Below are positions 7,201 to 15,858 of a stretch of 38,110 nucleotides of DNA, in pieces. The position numbers were made by a program, and so were the translations under genes. The notes below the pieces were generated by a model. The model saw nothing but the letters and a program-made list of their open reading frames with translations, did no database searches and had not been told where the DNA came from. How positions within the stretch are numbered: position 1 is the first letter of the stretch; the number at the start of each line of letters is the position of its first letter. Origin of the DNA: Acidobacteriota bacterium (GTDB lineage Bacteria; Acidobacteriota; Polarisedimenticolia; Gp22-AA2); assembly GCA_018606725.1 (NCBI GenBank), contig JAGYID010000015.1, forward strand, positions 1-38,110. Reading direction: 5' to 3'.

Positions 7201-9948
7201 GTGACCGCACTTCCGAAGTCGACGCACGAGCACCGGGGGTTCAGCCTGATCGAAATGATGGTCGCCTCGGCCATCTTCGCCATCGCGGCGGCGATCGCGT
7301 TCATCATGTACAGCGCCGCGCAGAAGTCGTACAAGTCGGGGGAGAACCTCTCCGGCCAGCAGCAGTCGACCCGCGTCGCCTTCGACCGGATGATCTCCGA
7401 CCTCCGGCTGGCCGGGTTCAACACCAACCCGGACGGCGACACCAGCCGCGTCGACGAGCAGGTGGAAGGCGCCTGGGACACGGCGGTCAGCATCCGCGGC
7501 GACTTCGACTTCGAGGACGCCGCCGCCAACGCGACGCCCGAGGCGGCCCTGCCCGGCTCGGTCTACAGCGTCGTGTCGACCGGCAACGACGAGATCGTCA
7601 CCTACGTTCTGGCCAAGCCCGGCCCCACCGGGACGGCGTCGCTGGTCGTCACTCTCGACGCCAGCAAGCCGCGCACCAAGGCCAACTCCACGGTGACCAT
7701 CCCCAACATCGTGCTGGTCCAGGACAACCCGCCGTACACGCTGTACCGGGTGACCCTGGCCGACGTCACCGGCGCCTTCCCGACCTCGCCCCAGGCGTCC
7801 AGCAACTTCGTCTACGAGCCGGTGGCCGACAACATCAAGTCGATGACTTTCCGGTATTTCGATGACGGCGGGGCGGAGCGGGGCCCCAACACCCCCGCCA
7901 GCAGCGGCGACGACATCGGCGGCGCCGACAGCGCGTCGGTCACCCGCGCCAGCGTGCGCAAGATCCACGTCGACCTGGTCGGCATGACGGAAGACCCCGA
8001 CCTCGACTACGTCGACACCACCGACGCCTCGGCGACGACCCACTACCGCAAGTTCAGCCTCGACTCCGACGTCAACATGGAGAACATGGGCAAGGCCGGC
8101 ATCCGCGACCTCGACGTCACGCCGCCGCCCGCGCCGACCGGCGTGACTCCGGTCCCCGGCCACGCCAAGGGGATGCTGGTCAAGTGGACCGCCCCGGCCT
8201 CGACCGACGGCGTGTCGGGGTATGCCATCCGCTACTGGCCGAACGGCTCGCCCGGCTCGATCACCACGGTCAGCGTCGCCTATCCGCACATCGAGTACGG
8301 CACCATCGACTACGAGGGGCACGGCTACGTCCCCAACCTCAACAACGCGGCGGCGTACTGCTTCCAGGTGCAGTCCAAGGACGCCGCCGGCAACCAGAGC
8401 GGCTGGTCCCCCACGACGGCGCCGTGCGCCACCACCAGCAACACCACCACGCCGGCGACGCCCCTGAACGTGACCGCGACCGGCAACGGCACGCTGGCAC
8501 CGCTGGAGAGCTCCGTCAAGATCGACTGGGCCGACGTGCAGACCAACACCTCGGTCCTGACCGGCGACCCGGACACGATCGGCGGCAACACCATCCTGCG
8601 TGATGCGCTGCAGCACGACATCAAGCGGTGCGATGACTCGGCGATGAGCCTGAACTGCACCACCGTCACCCAGTCGCCCAGCACGTCCGAGTACACCGAC
8701 ACGACGGTGCAGAACTGCAAGACCTACTACTTCAAGGTCTGGATCGAGGACCAGTTGAACCTGGCCAGCGCCCAGAGCGCGATGGTTTACGGGCAGTCGA
8801 CGACCACCGTGCCGCCGGCGGCGCCGGCGAACCTGCAGGGGACCGCCACCAGCCCGACCTCGATCACCCTGACCTGGAACGCCGTGACGACGGACGCCAT
8901 GAGCCGCCCCACGACGATCACCACCTACAAGGTCTACCGCGCCCAGGTGGCCGCGACGACCAACCCGACCGACGTCCCGTCCGGGAGCTACGCCCTCCGA
9001 AGCAGCGCCACCGGACCGGCGACCGGCACGGTGACCTTCGTGGATTCGCTCACCAGCACCGATCACCAGGCGATCAACAGCGGCCAGATCTTCGTCTACG
9101 TGGTGACCGCCACCGACCTGTGCAACAACGAGGGCGCCCGGTCGCTGCCGGTCGGGGTCGACTGTCCGACCAACGTGACGTCAATCAGCACCAATCCGGC
9201 CGACTACACCAGCAACGGCGGCGTCGTGCCGATGTCGATGACGATCGTCGGCAGCGGCACCTACGTGCGCGGCAAGGTGCGGGTCGTCCGCGACAGCAAC
9301 CTGCAGGAGGTCTACAACCAGGAGGTCTTCACCACCGGCACGACCTACAGCTTCCCGGCGTGGGACACCACGTCGGCGGGGGCGGCCAACTACACGCTCT
9401 ACTGGGAGGTCGAGAACGCCAAGGGTTGCGTCAAGACGTATCTGTCGCACTTCACGGCCACCGCCAACCTGGCCTGCCAGATAAGCCCGACCAACCCGAA
9501 CCTGTCGCCGACGTCCGGCAAGCCGAGCAACCTGAACAAGAACATGGCCTGGGACATCATCAACAACTCCGGCAAGGATCTCGACATCACCCGGATCGAC
9601 GTCAGCTGGACGCAGAACGTCCTCGGCAACCACAAGCTGACGCTCATCCAGTACCCGACCGGCACGACGGTCAGCAACTTCGGAACCGGCGCGCAGTCGG
9701 TGGTGGCGCCGTCGACTTCCACCGTGGCGGCCGACTACTCGTTCTTCCCGCAGCTTCTGCCGATGACGGCCAACGGCCTCTGCGGCAACGCCTCGTGCAA
9801 GATCAACATGGCTCTGTCGTGGGACACGCAGATCGTCAACACCAGCAACATCGGCGAAACGATCACCATCAAGTACTACTTCCAGGACACCACCAGCGCC
9901 ACCGGCACCTGCCAGTTCAGCATCAGGCCGGACCTGACGATCCCCTGA
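7201..9948 (+). CDS. Giant PilW-like minor prepilin with fibronectin type III domains (operon A)
   Basis: About 915 residues, three to four times a normal PilW. It begins with a short leader and G|FSLIEMMVASAIFAIAAAIAF, a class III prepilin site with Glu5, then a PilW-like section ('STRVAFDRMISDLRLAGF'). From about residue 305 to 655 there are three regions that read as fibronectin type III domains (starts near 'PPPAPTGVTPV', 'PATPLNVTA', 'PPAAPANLQG', with T-x-x-x-L-x-W and Y-x-V/I-x-R patterns), followed by a further beta-rich domain of about 260 residues with several cysteines that could form disulfides. GTG 7201 has GGAGG five bases before it; ATG 7141, overlapping the previous stop, is the alternative and adds 20 residues. 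A role as pilus-tip adhesin is inferred. Confidence 0.85.
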   Translation: MTALPKSTHEHRGFSLIEMMVASAIFAIAAAIAFIMYSAAQKSYKSGENLSGQQQSTRVAFDRMISDLRLAGFNTNPDGDTSRVDEQVEGAWDTAVSIRGDFDFEDAAANATPEAALPGSVYSVVSTGNDEIVTYVLAKPGPTGTASLVVTLDASKPRTKANSTVTIPNIVLVQDNPPYTLYRVTLADVTGAFPTSPQASSNFVYEPVADNIKSMTFRYFDDGGAERGPNTPASSGDDIGGADSASVTRASVRKIHVDLVGMTEDPDLDYVDTTDASATTHYRKFSLDSDVNMENMGKAGIRDLDVTPPPAPTGVTPVPGHAKGMLVKWTAPASTDGVSGYAIRYWPNGSPGSITTVSVAYPHIEYGTIDYEGHGYVPNLNNAAAYCFQVQSKDAAGNQSGWSPTTAPCATTSNTTTPATPLNVTATGNGTLAPLESSVKIDWADVQTNTSVLTGDPDTIGGNTILRDALQHDIKRCDDSAMSLNCTTVTQSPSTSEYTDTTVQNCKTYYFKVWIEDQLNLASAQSAMVYGQSTTTVPPAAPANLQGTATSPTSITLTWNAVTTDAMSRPTTITTYKVYRAQVAATTNPTDVPSGSYALRSSATGPATGTVTFVDSLTSTDHQAINSGQIFVYVVTATDLCNNEGARSLPVGVDCPTNVTSISTNPADYTSNGGVVPMSMTIVGSGTYVRGKVRVVRDSNLQEVYNQEVFTTGTTYSFPAWDTTSAGAANYTLYWEVENAKGCVKTYLSHFTATANLACQISPTNPNLSPTSGKPSNLNKNMAWDIINNSGKDLDITRIDVSWTQNVLGNHKLTLIQYPTGTTVSNFGTGAQSVVAPSTSTVAADYSFFPQLLPMTANGLCGNASCKINMALSWDTQIVNTSNIGETITIKYYFQDTTSATGTCQFSIRPDLTIP

Positions 9949-9979
9949 GGACGGTGACGCGATGAACGAGGACAGGACC

Positions 9980-11860
9980 ATGAACGACACGAGAGACACC
10001 AACCGAAACGAGCGAGGCTCGGCCCTGATCATCGCCATCCTGATCACGGTGATCATGAGCCTCCTGGGCATCTCGTATCTGCTGATGGCGCAGACCGAGA
10101 GCACCATCGCCGAGAACGAGCGCAACGGGGCGATGGCGCTGTACGTCGCCGAGGCGGGGGCGCGGGTGGCGGTCAACTGGTTCAACGATCCGTCGACGAC
10201 CACCGGCTACCTGGTGCCGACGACGGGGCAGGTGACCCGGACGGTCCGCCTGCTCGATACGGACAACAACCCGGCGACGGCGCGCGTCCTGGGGACCTCG
10301 GGCGACCTGACCAAGCCGCTCTACAAGGACGCCGCCGCCACCCTCAGCCCGCTGTTCGACCGGCCGTACCGGTCGGCGCTCGGCGAGACCTTCCTCGGGA
10401 TCGAGACCGGCACCGACCCCGACTCGGCCAACGCCACCAAGGGGCCGGACATCGTGGTCAACCAGTCGCACCTCGACACGATCAACGCCGCCCTGTTCGG
10501 CGTATTCCCGGCCCCGACGCTGCGGGCCCGCATCCAGCGGATCGAGATCTATGCCCCGCCGATCGTCAGCATCGGCGGCGCCGCCACCCGCATGGGGATC
10601 GCCACCGTCAAGGTCATCGGCGGCGTGGTCCTCTACCCCGGCACCGCCGAGGAGCGCCAGATCGCCACGCGCGTCGTCAAGGCCGTCGTCAACGAGCTGC
10701 CGCTCCCCGGCCCGAGCGGCCCGCTGCAGTCGTGCGGCAGCGTCGACATCGGCGGGTCGCTCGACATCTACTGGGGAACCGCGACCTCCGCGGCTGGCTT
10801 CTCGTACAACACCGGCGCTCTCAACAACAAGGCCCCGACGGGGATCCCCTACGCCAACAACGACCCGTATTCCTACTACAACAGCGGGGGCAACACCCTG
10901 GCCACCTGGGCGGCGGCACACCCGGGTGAGTCCATGGAGGACCCGTGGTACCGGGCCATCGCCGGCGGGGCGGTCGATGTCGGCGGCGCCAGCGAGCCGC
11001 AGCCGCTCAAGTTCCTGACCGGCCCGCCGTCCGTTCCGTGGCCCGGAGAAATCGACAAGGATCATTCGAATATATTCCAGAACACCCCGTCGAACTGCCC
11101 GATCTTCGACTACAACCAGTGGAAGGCGATCGCCCAGAGCGGCGTCAAGAACACTTACTACTTCAAGCACTCCAGCGGGGTGAATTTCCTGCTGGACGGG
11201 GTCGGCACGGCGCAATCGTTCGAGACCTGGACGACCGGGCGGACCGGCGTCATGTTCTTCGACACCGCCAACGGTCGGGACCCGAACAACGGCGGCGGCG
11301 GCTCCCTGTCGCCGGCCATCAGCGCGGGGTCCAGCTGGAATTCGGAAGGGGTCATGTACCTGAACGCGGTCGATTTCTCCACCACCGGCAACAACGGCAG
11401 CGGCACCTCGAAATTCATCGTGCCGCCGGGCGAGCCGGGCGACGCCACCGGATTCGTGAACATCGACTATCCGAACGGCTTCGGACCCGGCTACCAGATC
11501 TCGAGCGTGGCCGAGTCGTACAGGGTCCTGAACACGACAACCGGGGAGTGGTGGTGCACCGATTACACCAATAACGCCGATTGCCAGACTGGAGCGGGCG
11601 CCAATACCATCGTCAAGGACACCTACGGCCGGCCGTTCTACGCCGACGTCGCCTGGAGCGGGGTCTTCTATACCAACGGCACCGTGCAGTTCCACGGGAA
11701 CGCCCAGTACTACGGCTCGTTGGTCGCCCAGGGGAACGTGTCTGCTTCGGCCGGTACGCCGCAGTTCTTTTTCGACGAGCGAATCATCAAGGGGAACTGG
11801 CCGCCCAAGGAGATGAAGCTGCCGAGGGTGGTGATCTCCTCCTGGCAGACCGACCTGTGA
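9980..11860 (+). CDS. Large PilX-like minor pilin (operon A)
   Basis: About 626 residues. The N-terminus has a short charged leader, then RGSALIIAILITVIMSLLG and 'STIAENERNGAMALYVAEAGARVAVNW', the signature of the PilX/GspK-like N-terminal region in which the Glu5 of other pilins is missing. The large remainder is Gly/Asn/Tyr-rich, secreted-type sequence without recognised domains. The last 80 residues ('SGVFYTNGTVQFHGNAQYYG') resemble the end of its operon B counterpart, suggesting a beta-solenoid-like tail. ATG 9980 has GAGGACAGG upstream; ATG 9962 is six codons earlier. It ends operon A and is followed by a strong hairpin. No PilY1-type gene accompanies the cluster. Confidence 0.82.
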   Translation: MNDTRDTNRNERGSALIIAILITVIMSLLGISYLLMAQTESTIAENERNGAMALYVAEAGARVAVNWFNDPSTTTGYLVPTTGQVTRTVRLLDTDNNPATARVLGTSGDLTKPLYKDAAATLSPLFDRPYRSALGETFLGIETGTDPDSANATKGPDIVVNQSHLDTINAALFGVFPAPTLRARIQRIEIYAPPIVSIGGAATRMGIATVKVIGGVVLYPGTAEERQIATRVVKAVVNELPLPGPSGPLQSCGSVDIGGSLDIYWGTATSAAGFSYNTGALNNKAPTGIPYANNDPYSYYNSGGNTLATWAAAHPGESMEDPWYRAIAGGAVDVGGASEPQPLKFLTGPPSVPWPGEIDKDHSNIFQNTPSNCPIFDYNQWKAIAQSGVKNTYYFKHSSGVNFLLDGVGTAQSFETWTTGRTGVMFFDTANGRDPNNGGGGSLSPAISAGSSWNSEGVMYLNAVDFSTTGNNGSGTSKFIVPPGEPGDATGFVNIDYPNGFGPGYQISSVAESYRVLNTTTGEWWCTDYTNNADCQTGAGANTIVKDTYGRPFYADVAWSGVFYTNGTVQFHGNAQYYGSLVAQGNVSASAGTPQFFFDERIIKGNWPPKEMKLPRVVISSWQTDL

Positions 11861-11905
11861 TCCCAGCGGGCCCGGCGGCCCGCCGCCCCCGGTCAATCTC
11901 AAAGA

Positions 11906-11934
11906 GGCACGGGGCCCCGCCGGGGCCCCGTGCC
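11906..11934 (+). terminator. 13-bp perfect GC-rich hairpin after operon A
   Basis: GGCACGGGGCCCC, loop GCC, GGGGCCCCGTGCC, 46 nt beyond the PilX-like stop. The stem is perfect and very stable, but no T-run follows, so it may act as a GC-only terminator or as a 3'-end barrier rather than a textbook intrinsic terminator. Confidence 0.6.
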
Positions 11935-11996
11935 GCTTGCCCCGCGCCCCGGCGGGACCTACATTTCTGTCATCGGAGAGGGTGCCCGGAGGGCGC

Positions 11997-13025
11997 ATGA
12001 GACCGGTGCCGGAGATCGGTTCAAGAGGGTCGGGTTCCCACGGCCGCCGGGCGGCGGCATCGACGACGATCGCGGTCGCCGCTCTCGGCCTGTTCATGGC
12101 GGCGTTGCTCGCGGGAGCGCCGGCTGCCGGCGAACCAGCCGCGCAGTCGTCGGAGGAGAGCGCCACGGCGCCGGCGAAGCGCCCGCCCGCGAGCAACGCC
12201 GCCGCAGCCCCTTTACCCTCCAGCGCCCCCCGACCCGCCGCCTTGCCGGCGACCGGCCCGGCGCGCTCCGTAGCCGCCACCGCGCCTGCCTCTGCGCCGG
12301 CCGAGCCCATCCGCGCGACGGCCCCGCGAGCGGCGCCGACACCAACCCCGCCGACCCTCAGCTTCAGCGACGATGACCTCGCGAAATACCACAAGCCGGC
12401 GCCAGGCGAGGACGAAGCCGATGCGCTCGGAGAAGAGACAGTGGGCGCGGCGGCACCGACCGGATGGCCAGCAACCGCCCCGGCCATCCCCGGGGCGACC
12501 GCCCCGGGCGCGCCCGGCTCCACCGGCCCGGCCGCGGCCAAGCCGCCGGCACCCGCGAAGCCGCCGGCCGCCGCCAAGCCGCCGGCGCCCGCCAAGCCAC
12601 AGGCGACCACGACGCCACGCCCCACGCCGCCGCCCGCCGGGTTCGTGCCGGAGCACGCGCCCTTGGTCCGGACGCCGATGAACATCGCGCCACCGCCCGG
12701 CGGCGACCCGCTGAAGGCGAGCCGCGACCGGCAGGCGCGTGAGCAATTCCGCGCCGATCAGCTGAAGGCGCTGCGTGATCGAATCGCCCCGCTGCAGACG
12801 CGGCTCGATTATCTCAACGCCCGGCGTGCCGCCGTCCTGAACCCGCTGCAGATCCCCCCCCAGCCGCAGTCCGACGACGACAAGAGCCGCGAGGCGACCC
12901 TCAAGCCGAAGGATCTGCTCGATCAGATCGACGCCGAGATCAAGTCGGTCGAGACCGAGCTGAAGGCGGCACAGGACGATCTCGTCGAGCTGGAAACCCG
13001 CTTCGGCGGCGCCGAGGGGCCGTGA
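11997..13025 (+). CDS. Secreted or anchored Pro/Ala-rich protein with C-terminal coiled coil, unknown function
   Basis: Not recognised as a named family. The 342 residues begin with a basic stretch and a hydrophobic segment (about residues 24-46, ending in LLAGAPAAGEPAA) that reads as a signal peptide or anchor. Residues about 50-240 are Pro/Ala/Thr-rich and disordered, including KPPAPAKPPAAAKPP-type repeats like those that span the periplasm in TonB-type proteins. The last 100 residues are charged, with heptad-like coiled coil ('REQFRADQLKALRDRIAPLQTRLDYLNARR' and the final 'IDAEIKSVETELKAAQDDLVELETRF', written here as separate helices). GGAGGG precedes ATG 11997. It lies between pilin operon A and the sigma-54 activator (40-nt gap to the latter), so a link to the pilus or its regulation is possible but unproven. 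Confidence 0.6.
   Translation: MRPVPEIGSRGSGSHGRRAAASTTIAVAALGLFMAALLAGAPAAGEPAAQSSEESATAPAKRPPASNAAAAPLPSSAPRPAALPATGPARSVAATAPASAPAEPIRATAPRAAPTPTPPTLSFSDDDLAKYHKPAPGEDEADALGEETVGAAAPTGWPATAPAIPGATAPGAPGSTGPAAAKPPAPAKPPAAAKPPAPAKPQATTTPRPTPPPAGFVPEHAPLVRTPMNIAPPPGGDPLKASRDRQAREQFRADQLKALRDRIAPLQTRLDYLNARRAAVLNPLQIPPQPQSDDDKSREATLKPKDLLDQIDAEIKSVETELKAAQDDLVELETRFGGAEGP
12535..12603 (+). repeat. Tandem coding repeat, AKPPAP/AKPPAA units
   Basis: Degenerate 18-nt and 21-nt units encode successive A-K-P-P-A-P, A-K-P-P-A-A-A and A-K-P-P-A-P-A-K-P blocks in the secreted Pro-rich protein. Such tracts form extended spacers and can vary in copy number. Confidence 0.6.
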
Positions 13026-13065
13026 CGCGCCCCGGCACGACTGCCATGAATCCCCGGCGGACCGC

Positions 13066-14253
13066 ATGAAAAAGCCCGACCGGATCCTGATCGTCGAGGA
13101 CCGCGACAACCTGCGCGCCGTCCTGCGCAAGACTCTGGAAGCCGAGGGCTACGCGGTCGACGAGGCGCCGGACGGCCGGACGGCGCTCGAGGCGATCCGC
13201 CGCGACCGGTTCGCCGTCGTCCTGACCGACCTGCGCCTGCCGAAGGGGGACGGCCACGAGGTCCTGAAGGCCGCCATGCAGGCCGACCCGGAGATGCCGG
13301 TGATCTTGATGACCGCCTACGGCACCATCAAGGACGCCGTGACGGCGATGCGCGAGGGGGCGTACGACTATCTCGAGAAGCCGGTCGACAACGACCACCT
13401 GCTGGCGCTGATCCGGCGGGCCCTCGACCACGGCCGGGTCCTGCGCGAGAACCTCGAGCTCAAGGAACGCTTCTCGCGCGAGATCGACGGCCCGCGGATT
13501 TTGGGTGACAGCCCGGCGCTGCGGCGGGCGCTCGACCAGGTGCGCCGGGTGGCGCCGACCGACGCGACCGTCCTGCTGGAAGGGGAGAGCGGCTCCGGCA
13601 AGGAGCTGTTCGCGCACGCCGTCCACGCGCAGAGCGGCCGCCGCAAGGCGTCGTTCTTCGCGATCAACTGCGCGGCCATCCCGGAGAACCTCCTGGAGAG
13701 CGAGTTGTTCGGCTACGAGAAGGGGGCGTTCACCGGGGCCGCCGCCACCAAGCGCGGCAAGTTCGAGATCGCCGACCGCGGGACGCTGTTCCTCGACGAG
13801 ATCGGCGACCTGTCGCCGGCCCTGCAGGGCAAGGTCCTGCGGGTGATCGAGCACAAGCAGTTCGAGCGGGTCGGGGGGACCGAGACGCGCACCGTCGACA
13901 TCCGCCTGGTCGCCGCCACCAACAAGGACCTCAAGGCGCTGGTCGCCTCCGGGGCGTTCCGCCAGGACCTGTTCTTCCGGCTGTCGGTGTTCCCGATCGC
14001 CGTGCCGCCGCTGCGCGACCGGCGCGACGACATCCCGGTCCTGGCGCGGCACTTCGTGACCGCGTTCGCCGCCGAGCAGAAGAAGAAGGCGCCGGCGCTG
14101 CCGCCCGAGACCCTCGAGGCGCTGCAGCGCTACGACTGGCCGGGCAACGTCCGCGAGCTGGAGAACACCATCGAGCGGGCCCTCATCCTCGGCGAGGGGG
14201 ACCGGCTCCTGCCGGCCGACCTCGGCCTGCCGGCGGCACTGAAGACGGCCTGA
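13066..14253 (+). CDS. NtrC-family sigma-54 activator lacking a C-terminal DNA-binding domain (PilR-like)
   Basis: A 395-residue response regulator. The receiver domain (1-120) has D55 as phospho-acceptor, acidic E11/D12, T83 and K105. The central AAA+ domain has Walker A GESGSGKE (173-180), the sigma-54-contact loop GAFTGA (220-225), Walker B LFLDEI (241-246) and the closing WPGNVRELENTIERALIL. The protein ends about 25 residues after this motif, where relatives such as PilR and NtrC continue for 50 or more residues with a Fis-type helix-turn-helix. Only 86 nt follow before the next gene and no HTH is encoded there in another frame, so the domain appears truly absent. It likely partners the kinase at 3892-5838 and acts at the sigma-54 promoter at 5998, possibly without specific DNA binding, as known for a few activators. 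Confidence 0.93.
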   Translation: MKKPDRILIVEDRDNLRAVLRKTLEAEGYAVDEAPDGRTALEAIRRDRFAVVLTDLRLPKGDGHEVLKAAMQADPEMPVILMTAYGTIKDAVTAMREGAYDYLEKPVDNDHLLALIRRALDHGRVLRENLELKERFSREIDGPRILGDSPALRRALDQVRRVAPTDATVLLEGESGSGKELFAHAVHAQSGRRKASFFAINCAAIPENLLESELFGYEKGAFTGAAATKRGKFEIADRGTLFLDEIGDLSPALQGKVLRVIEHKQFERVGGTETRTVDIRLVAATNKDLKALVASGAFRQDLFFRLSVFPIAVPPLRDRRDDIPVLARHFVTAFAAEQKKKAPALPPETLEALQRYDWPGNVRELENTIERALILGEGDRLLPADLGLPAALKTA

Positions 14254-14286
14254 CCGGCACGCCGACCCGTTACCCCTGCCCCCTCA

Positions 14287-14315
14287 TTGACTTGAGTCAG
14301 TGACGACCCTAGATT
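14287..14315 (+). promoter_or_regulatory. Sigma-70-type promoter of minor-pilin operon B
   Basis: TTGACT (14287-14292), 17-nt spacer, TAGATT (14310-14315), 24 nt before the ATG at 14340. The -35 overlaps an imperfect inverted repeat (TGACT-TG-AGTCA, 14288-14299) that could be an operator. No -24/-12 element is present, in contrast with operon A. Confidence 0.6.
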
Positions 14316-14339
14316 TCATCGACGATCGGAGCGCTCTCG

Positions 14340-14858
14340 ATGATCGACGAACGGGGAATGAGCCTGGCCGAGGTGGTCATCGTCCTCCTGCTCGCGTCGA
14401 TGGTGATCACGGTGGCCGTGACCTACGCGCTGCCGTGGCTCGGGCGGGAGGAGATGCGCAGCGCCGTCTACCAGATCCAAACTCATTTCCAGCTGGCGCG
14501 CGTGCACGCCATCAGCCGCAACCGCTCGTGCCGGTTCACGGTGGACGGCGCGACCGGACGGGTGCAGGTCCTCGACCTGAACGACCCGGCGGTCTCGACC
14601 GACGACATCGTCCTGGCCGACTACACGCTGCCCTCGACCGTCAAGTTCGAGAGCCCCGATGCGAGCACGCCGATCACCCTGACGACGCTCTCCGGGTCGT
14701 CCTACGGCGCCACCTTCGCCTCCGACGGCCGGGTGACCGCCGGCGCCGGCCAGGTGGTGCTGCACGGCGGCGAGCGCTACGACCGGGTCCTGCTGTACGG
14801 CGCCGGAGGCGTCCGCACCGAGCACTGGGACGGCGGGACATGGAGCGCCGGGTCGTGA
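14340..14858 (+). CDS. Type IV minor prepilin / pseudopilin, FimT/GspH type (operon B)
   Basis: A 172-residue protein with the very short leader MIDERG and cleavage before MSLAEVVIVLLLASMVITV, with Glu at position 5. 'EMRSAVYQIQTHFQLARVHAISRN' after the helix is the standard GspH/FimT segment, and the C-terminal part shows the expected small beta-rich domain ('SYGATFASDGRV', 'VLLYGAGGVR'). It is paralogous in type to the protein at 6092-6586. ATG 14340 lies 24 nt behind a sigma-70-like promoter, with GGA about ten bases upstream. The stop overlaps the next start by 4 nt (GTGA). It is the first gene of operon B. Confidence 0.88.
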   Translation: MIDERGMSLAEVVIVLLLASMVITVAVTYALPWLGREEMRSAVYQIQTHFQLARVHAISRNRSCRFTVDGATGRVQVLDLNDPAVSTDDIVLADYTLPSTVKFESPDASTPITLTTLSGSSYGATFASDGRVTAGAGQVVLHGGERYDRVLLYGAGGVRTEHWDGGTWSAGS

Positions 14859-15268
14859 GCGGCGCGCGGGTGGCTGTGGTGGATGGCGCGCGAGGCTTCA
14901 CCCTCGTCGAGGTCCTGCTGGCGCTGTTCCTGATGGGGCTGACCCTGATGGCCGCGGCGCCGATGTTCATCCACGCCATGAAGGAGACGGCGGCCGGCGC
15001 CGACCTCGGCTCGGTTGGGGCGCTCGCCGTTCAGCGGATGGAGCTGCTCCGCGCCACCGACTTCTATGGCCTGACGGCGGGCGGCGGTCTGTCGACCAAC
15101 ATCTCGGGGTACTCGGACACGTCGGATCCGGACTTCACGGTGCGCTGGCAGATCGTCGACAACGCCAGCCCGGCGACGCTGAAGACGGTGAGCGTCCGGG
15201 TGATCGCCACGCGCACCGCGATCGGCCGGCAGAAGGAGACCACCCTGACGACCGTGAGGGCCCGATGA
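14855..15268 (+). CDS. Type IV minor prepilin, PilV/GspI type (operon B)
   Basis: A 137-residue protein with a leader of about 14 residues, then G|FTLVEVLLALFLMGLTLMAAAP with Glu5. 'ALAVQRMELLRATDFYGL' after the helix and the closing strands 'TLKTVSVRVIAT' and 'QKETTLTTVRAR' match the PilV family. GTG 14855 overlaps the previous stop and has GGAG nine bases upstream; an ATG at 14840 is five codons earlier and equally possible. It is followed with a 4-nt overlap by the PilW-like gene. Confidence 0.85.
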   Translation: MSGARVAVVDGARGFTLVEVLLALFLMGLTLMAAAPMFIHAMKETAAGADLGSVGALAVQRMELLRATDFYGLTAGGGLSTNISGYSDTSDPDFTVRWQIVDNASPATLKTVSVRVIATRTAIGRQKETTLTTVRAR

Positions 15269-15858
15269 CGACGCCGGCGCGCCAGGAGGGGTTCAGCCTG
15301 CTGGAGATGCTGGTCAGCCTGGCGCTGATGGGGATGGCCTTCGGCGGGCTGGCGGGGCTGCTGATCCAGAACTCGCAGATCAACCGGGCCGAGCAGATGA
15401 CCGCCGAAGTGCAGTCCACGGCGCGCAACTGCCTGACGATGATCGTCCAGGTGCTGCGGACCGCCGGCTGGGACCCGCGCAACTCCGGGTTCCAGACACT
15501 GGTCCTCGACCCGACGCTCACCAACACCGCCAACTACATCGAGGCGCTCGCCGATCTCAACGAGGACGGCGACACGCTCGACGCCGACGAGGACGTCACC
15601 ATCCGCTGGGTTGGCGACCGGATCGAATGGCGCAAGTCGAGCGACACGTCGGAGCCGTTCGTCATCCTGGCCGACACGATCACCAACGATGCCGACGGCG
15701 ACGGCGTCGCCGAGACCATGTTCGTTCCCGACGCGACCGTCAACCCGACCCGGATCACCGTGCGGATCACCGCGCGCTCGCCGGTCACCGATCCGCGCTC
15801 GGGCAACTACATCCGCTACACCGTGAGCAGCGATATCGTGCTGAGGAAGGCTCTATGA
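15265..15858 (+). CDS. Type IV minor prepilin, PilW type (operon B)
   Basis: A 197-residue protein with leader MTTPARQEG, cleavage before FSLLEMLVSLALMGMAFGGL with Glu5, and the PilW-like segment 'STARNCLTMIVQVLRTAGWDPRN'. Unlike its operon A counterpart it has the normal short length and no FN3 domains. Two acidic stretches, DLNEDGDTLDADED and DADGDG, look like D-x-D/N-x-D-G calcium-binding loops. Both ends overlap neighbours by 4 nt (ATGA), indicating tight coupling. Confidence 0.85.
   Translation: MTTPARQEGFSLLEMLVSLALMGMAFGGLAGLLIQNSQINRAEQMTAEVQSTARNCLTMIVQVLRTAGWDPRNSGFQTLVLDPTLTNTANYIEALADLNEDGDTLDADEDVTIRWVGDRIEWRKSSDTSEPFVILADTITNDADGDGVAETMFVPDATVNPTRITVRITARSPVTDPRSGNYIRYTVSSDIVLRKAL

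Noticed and set aside
12535-12603. CRISPR-like or mobile-element repeat
   Set aside because: The repeats are short, contiguous and in frame, and encode a Pro/Ala-rich linker; there are no spacers and no associated genes.
14254-14339. A frameshifted HTH domain completing the sigma-54 activator
   Set aside because: Only 86 nt are available, part of it is the operon B promoter, and none of the frames reads like a Fis-type HTH.
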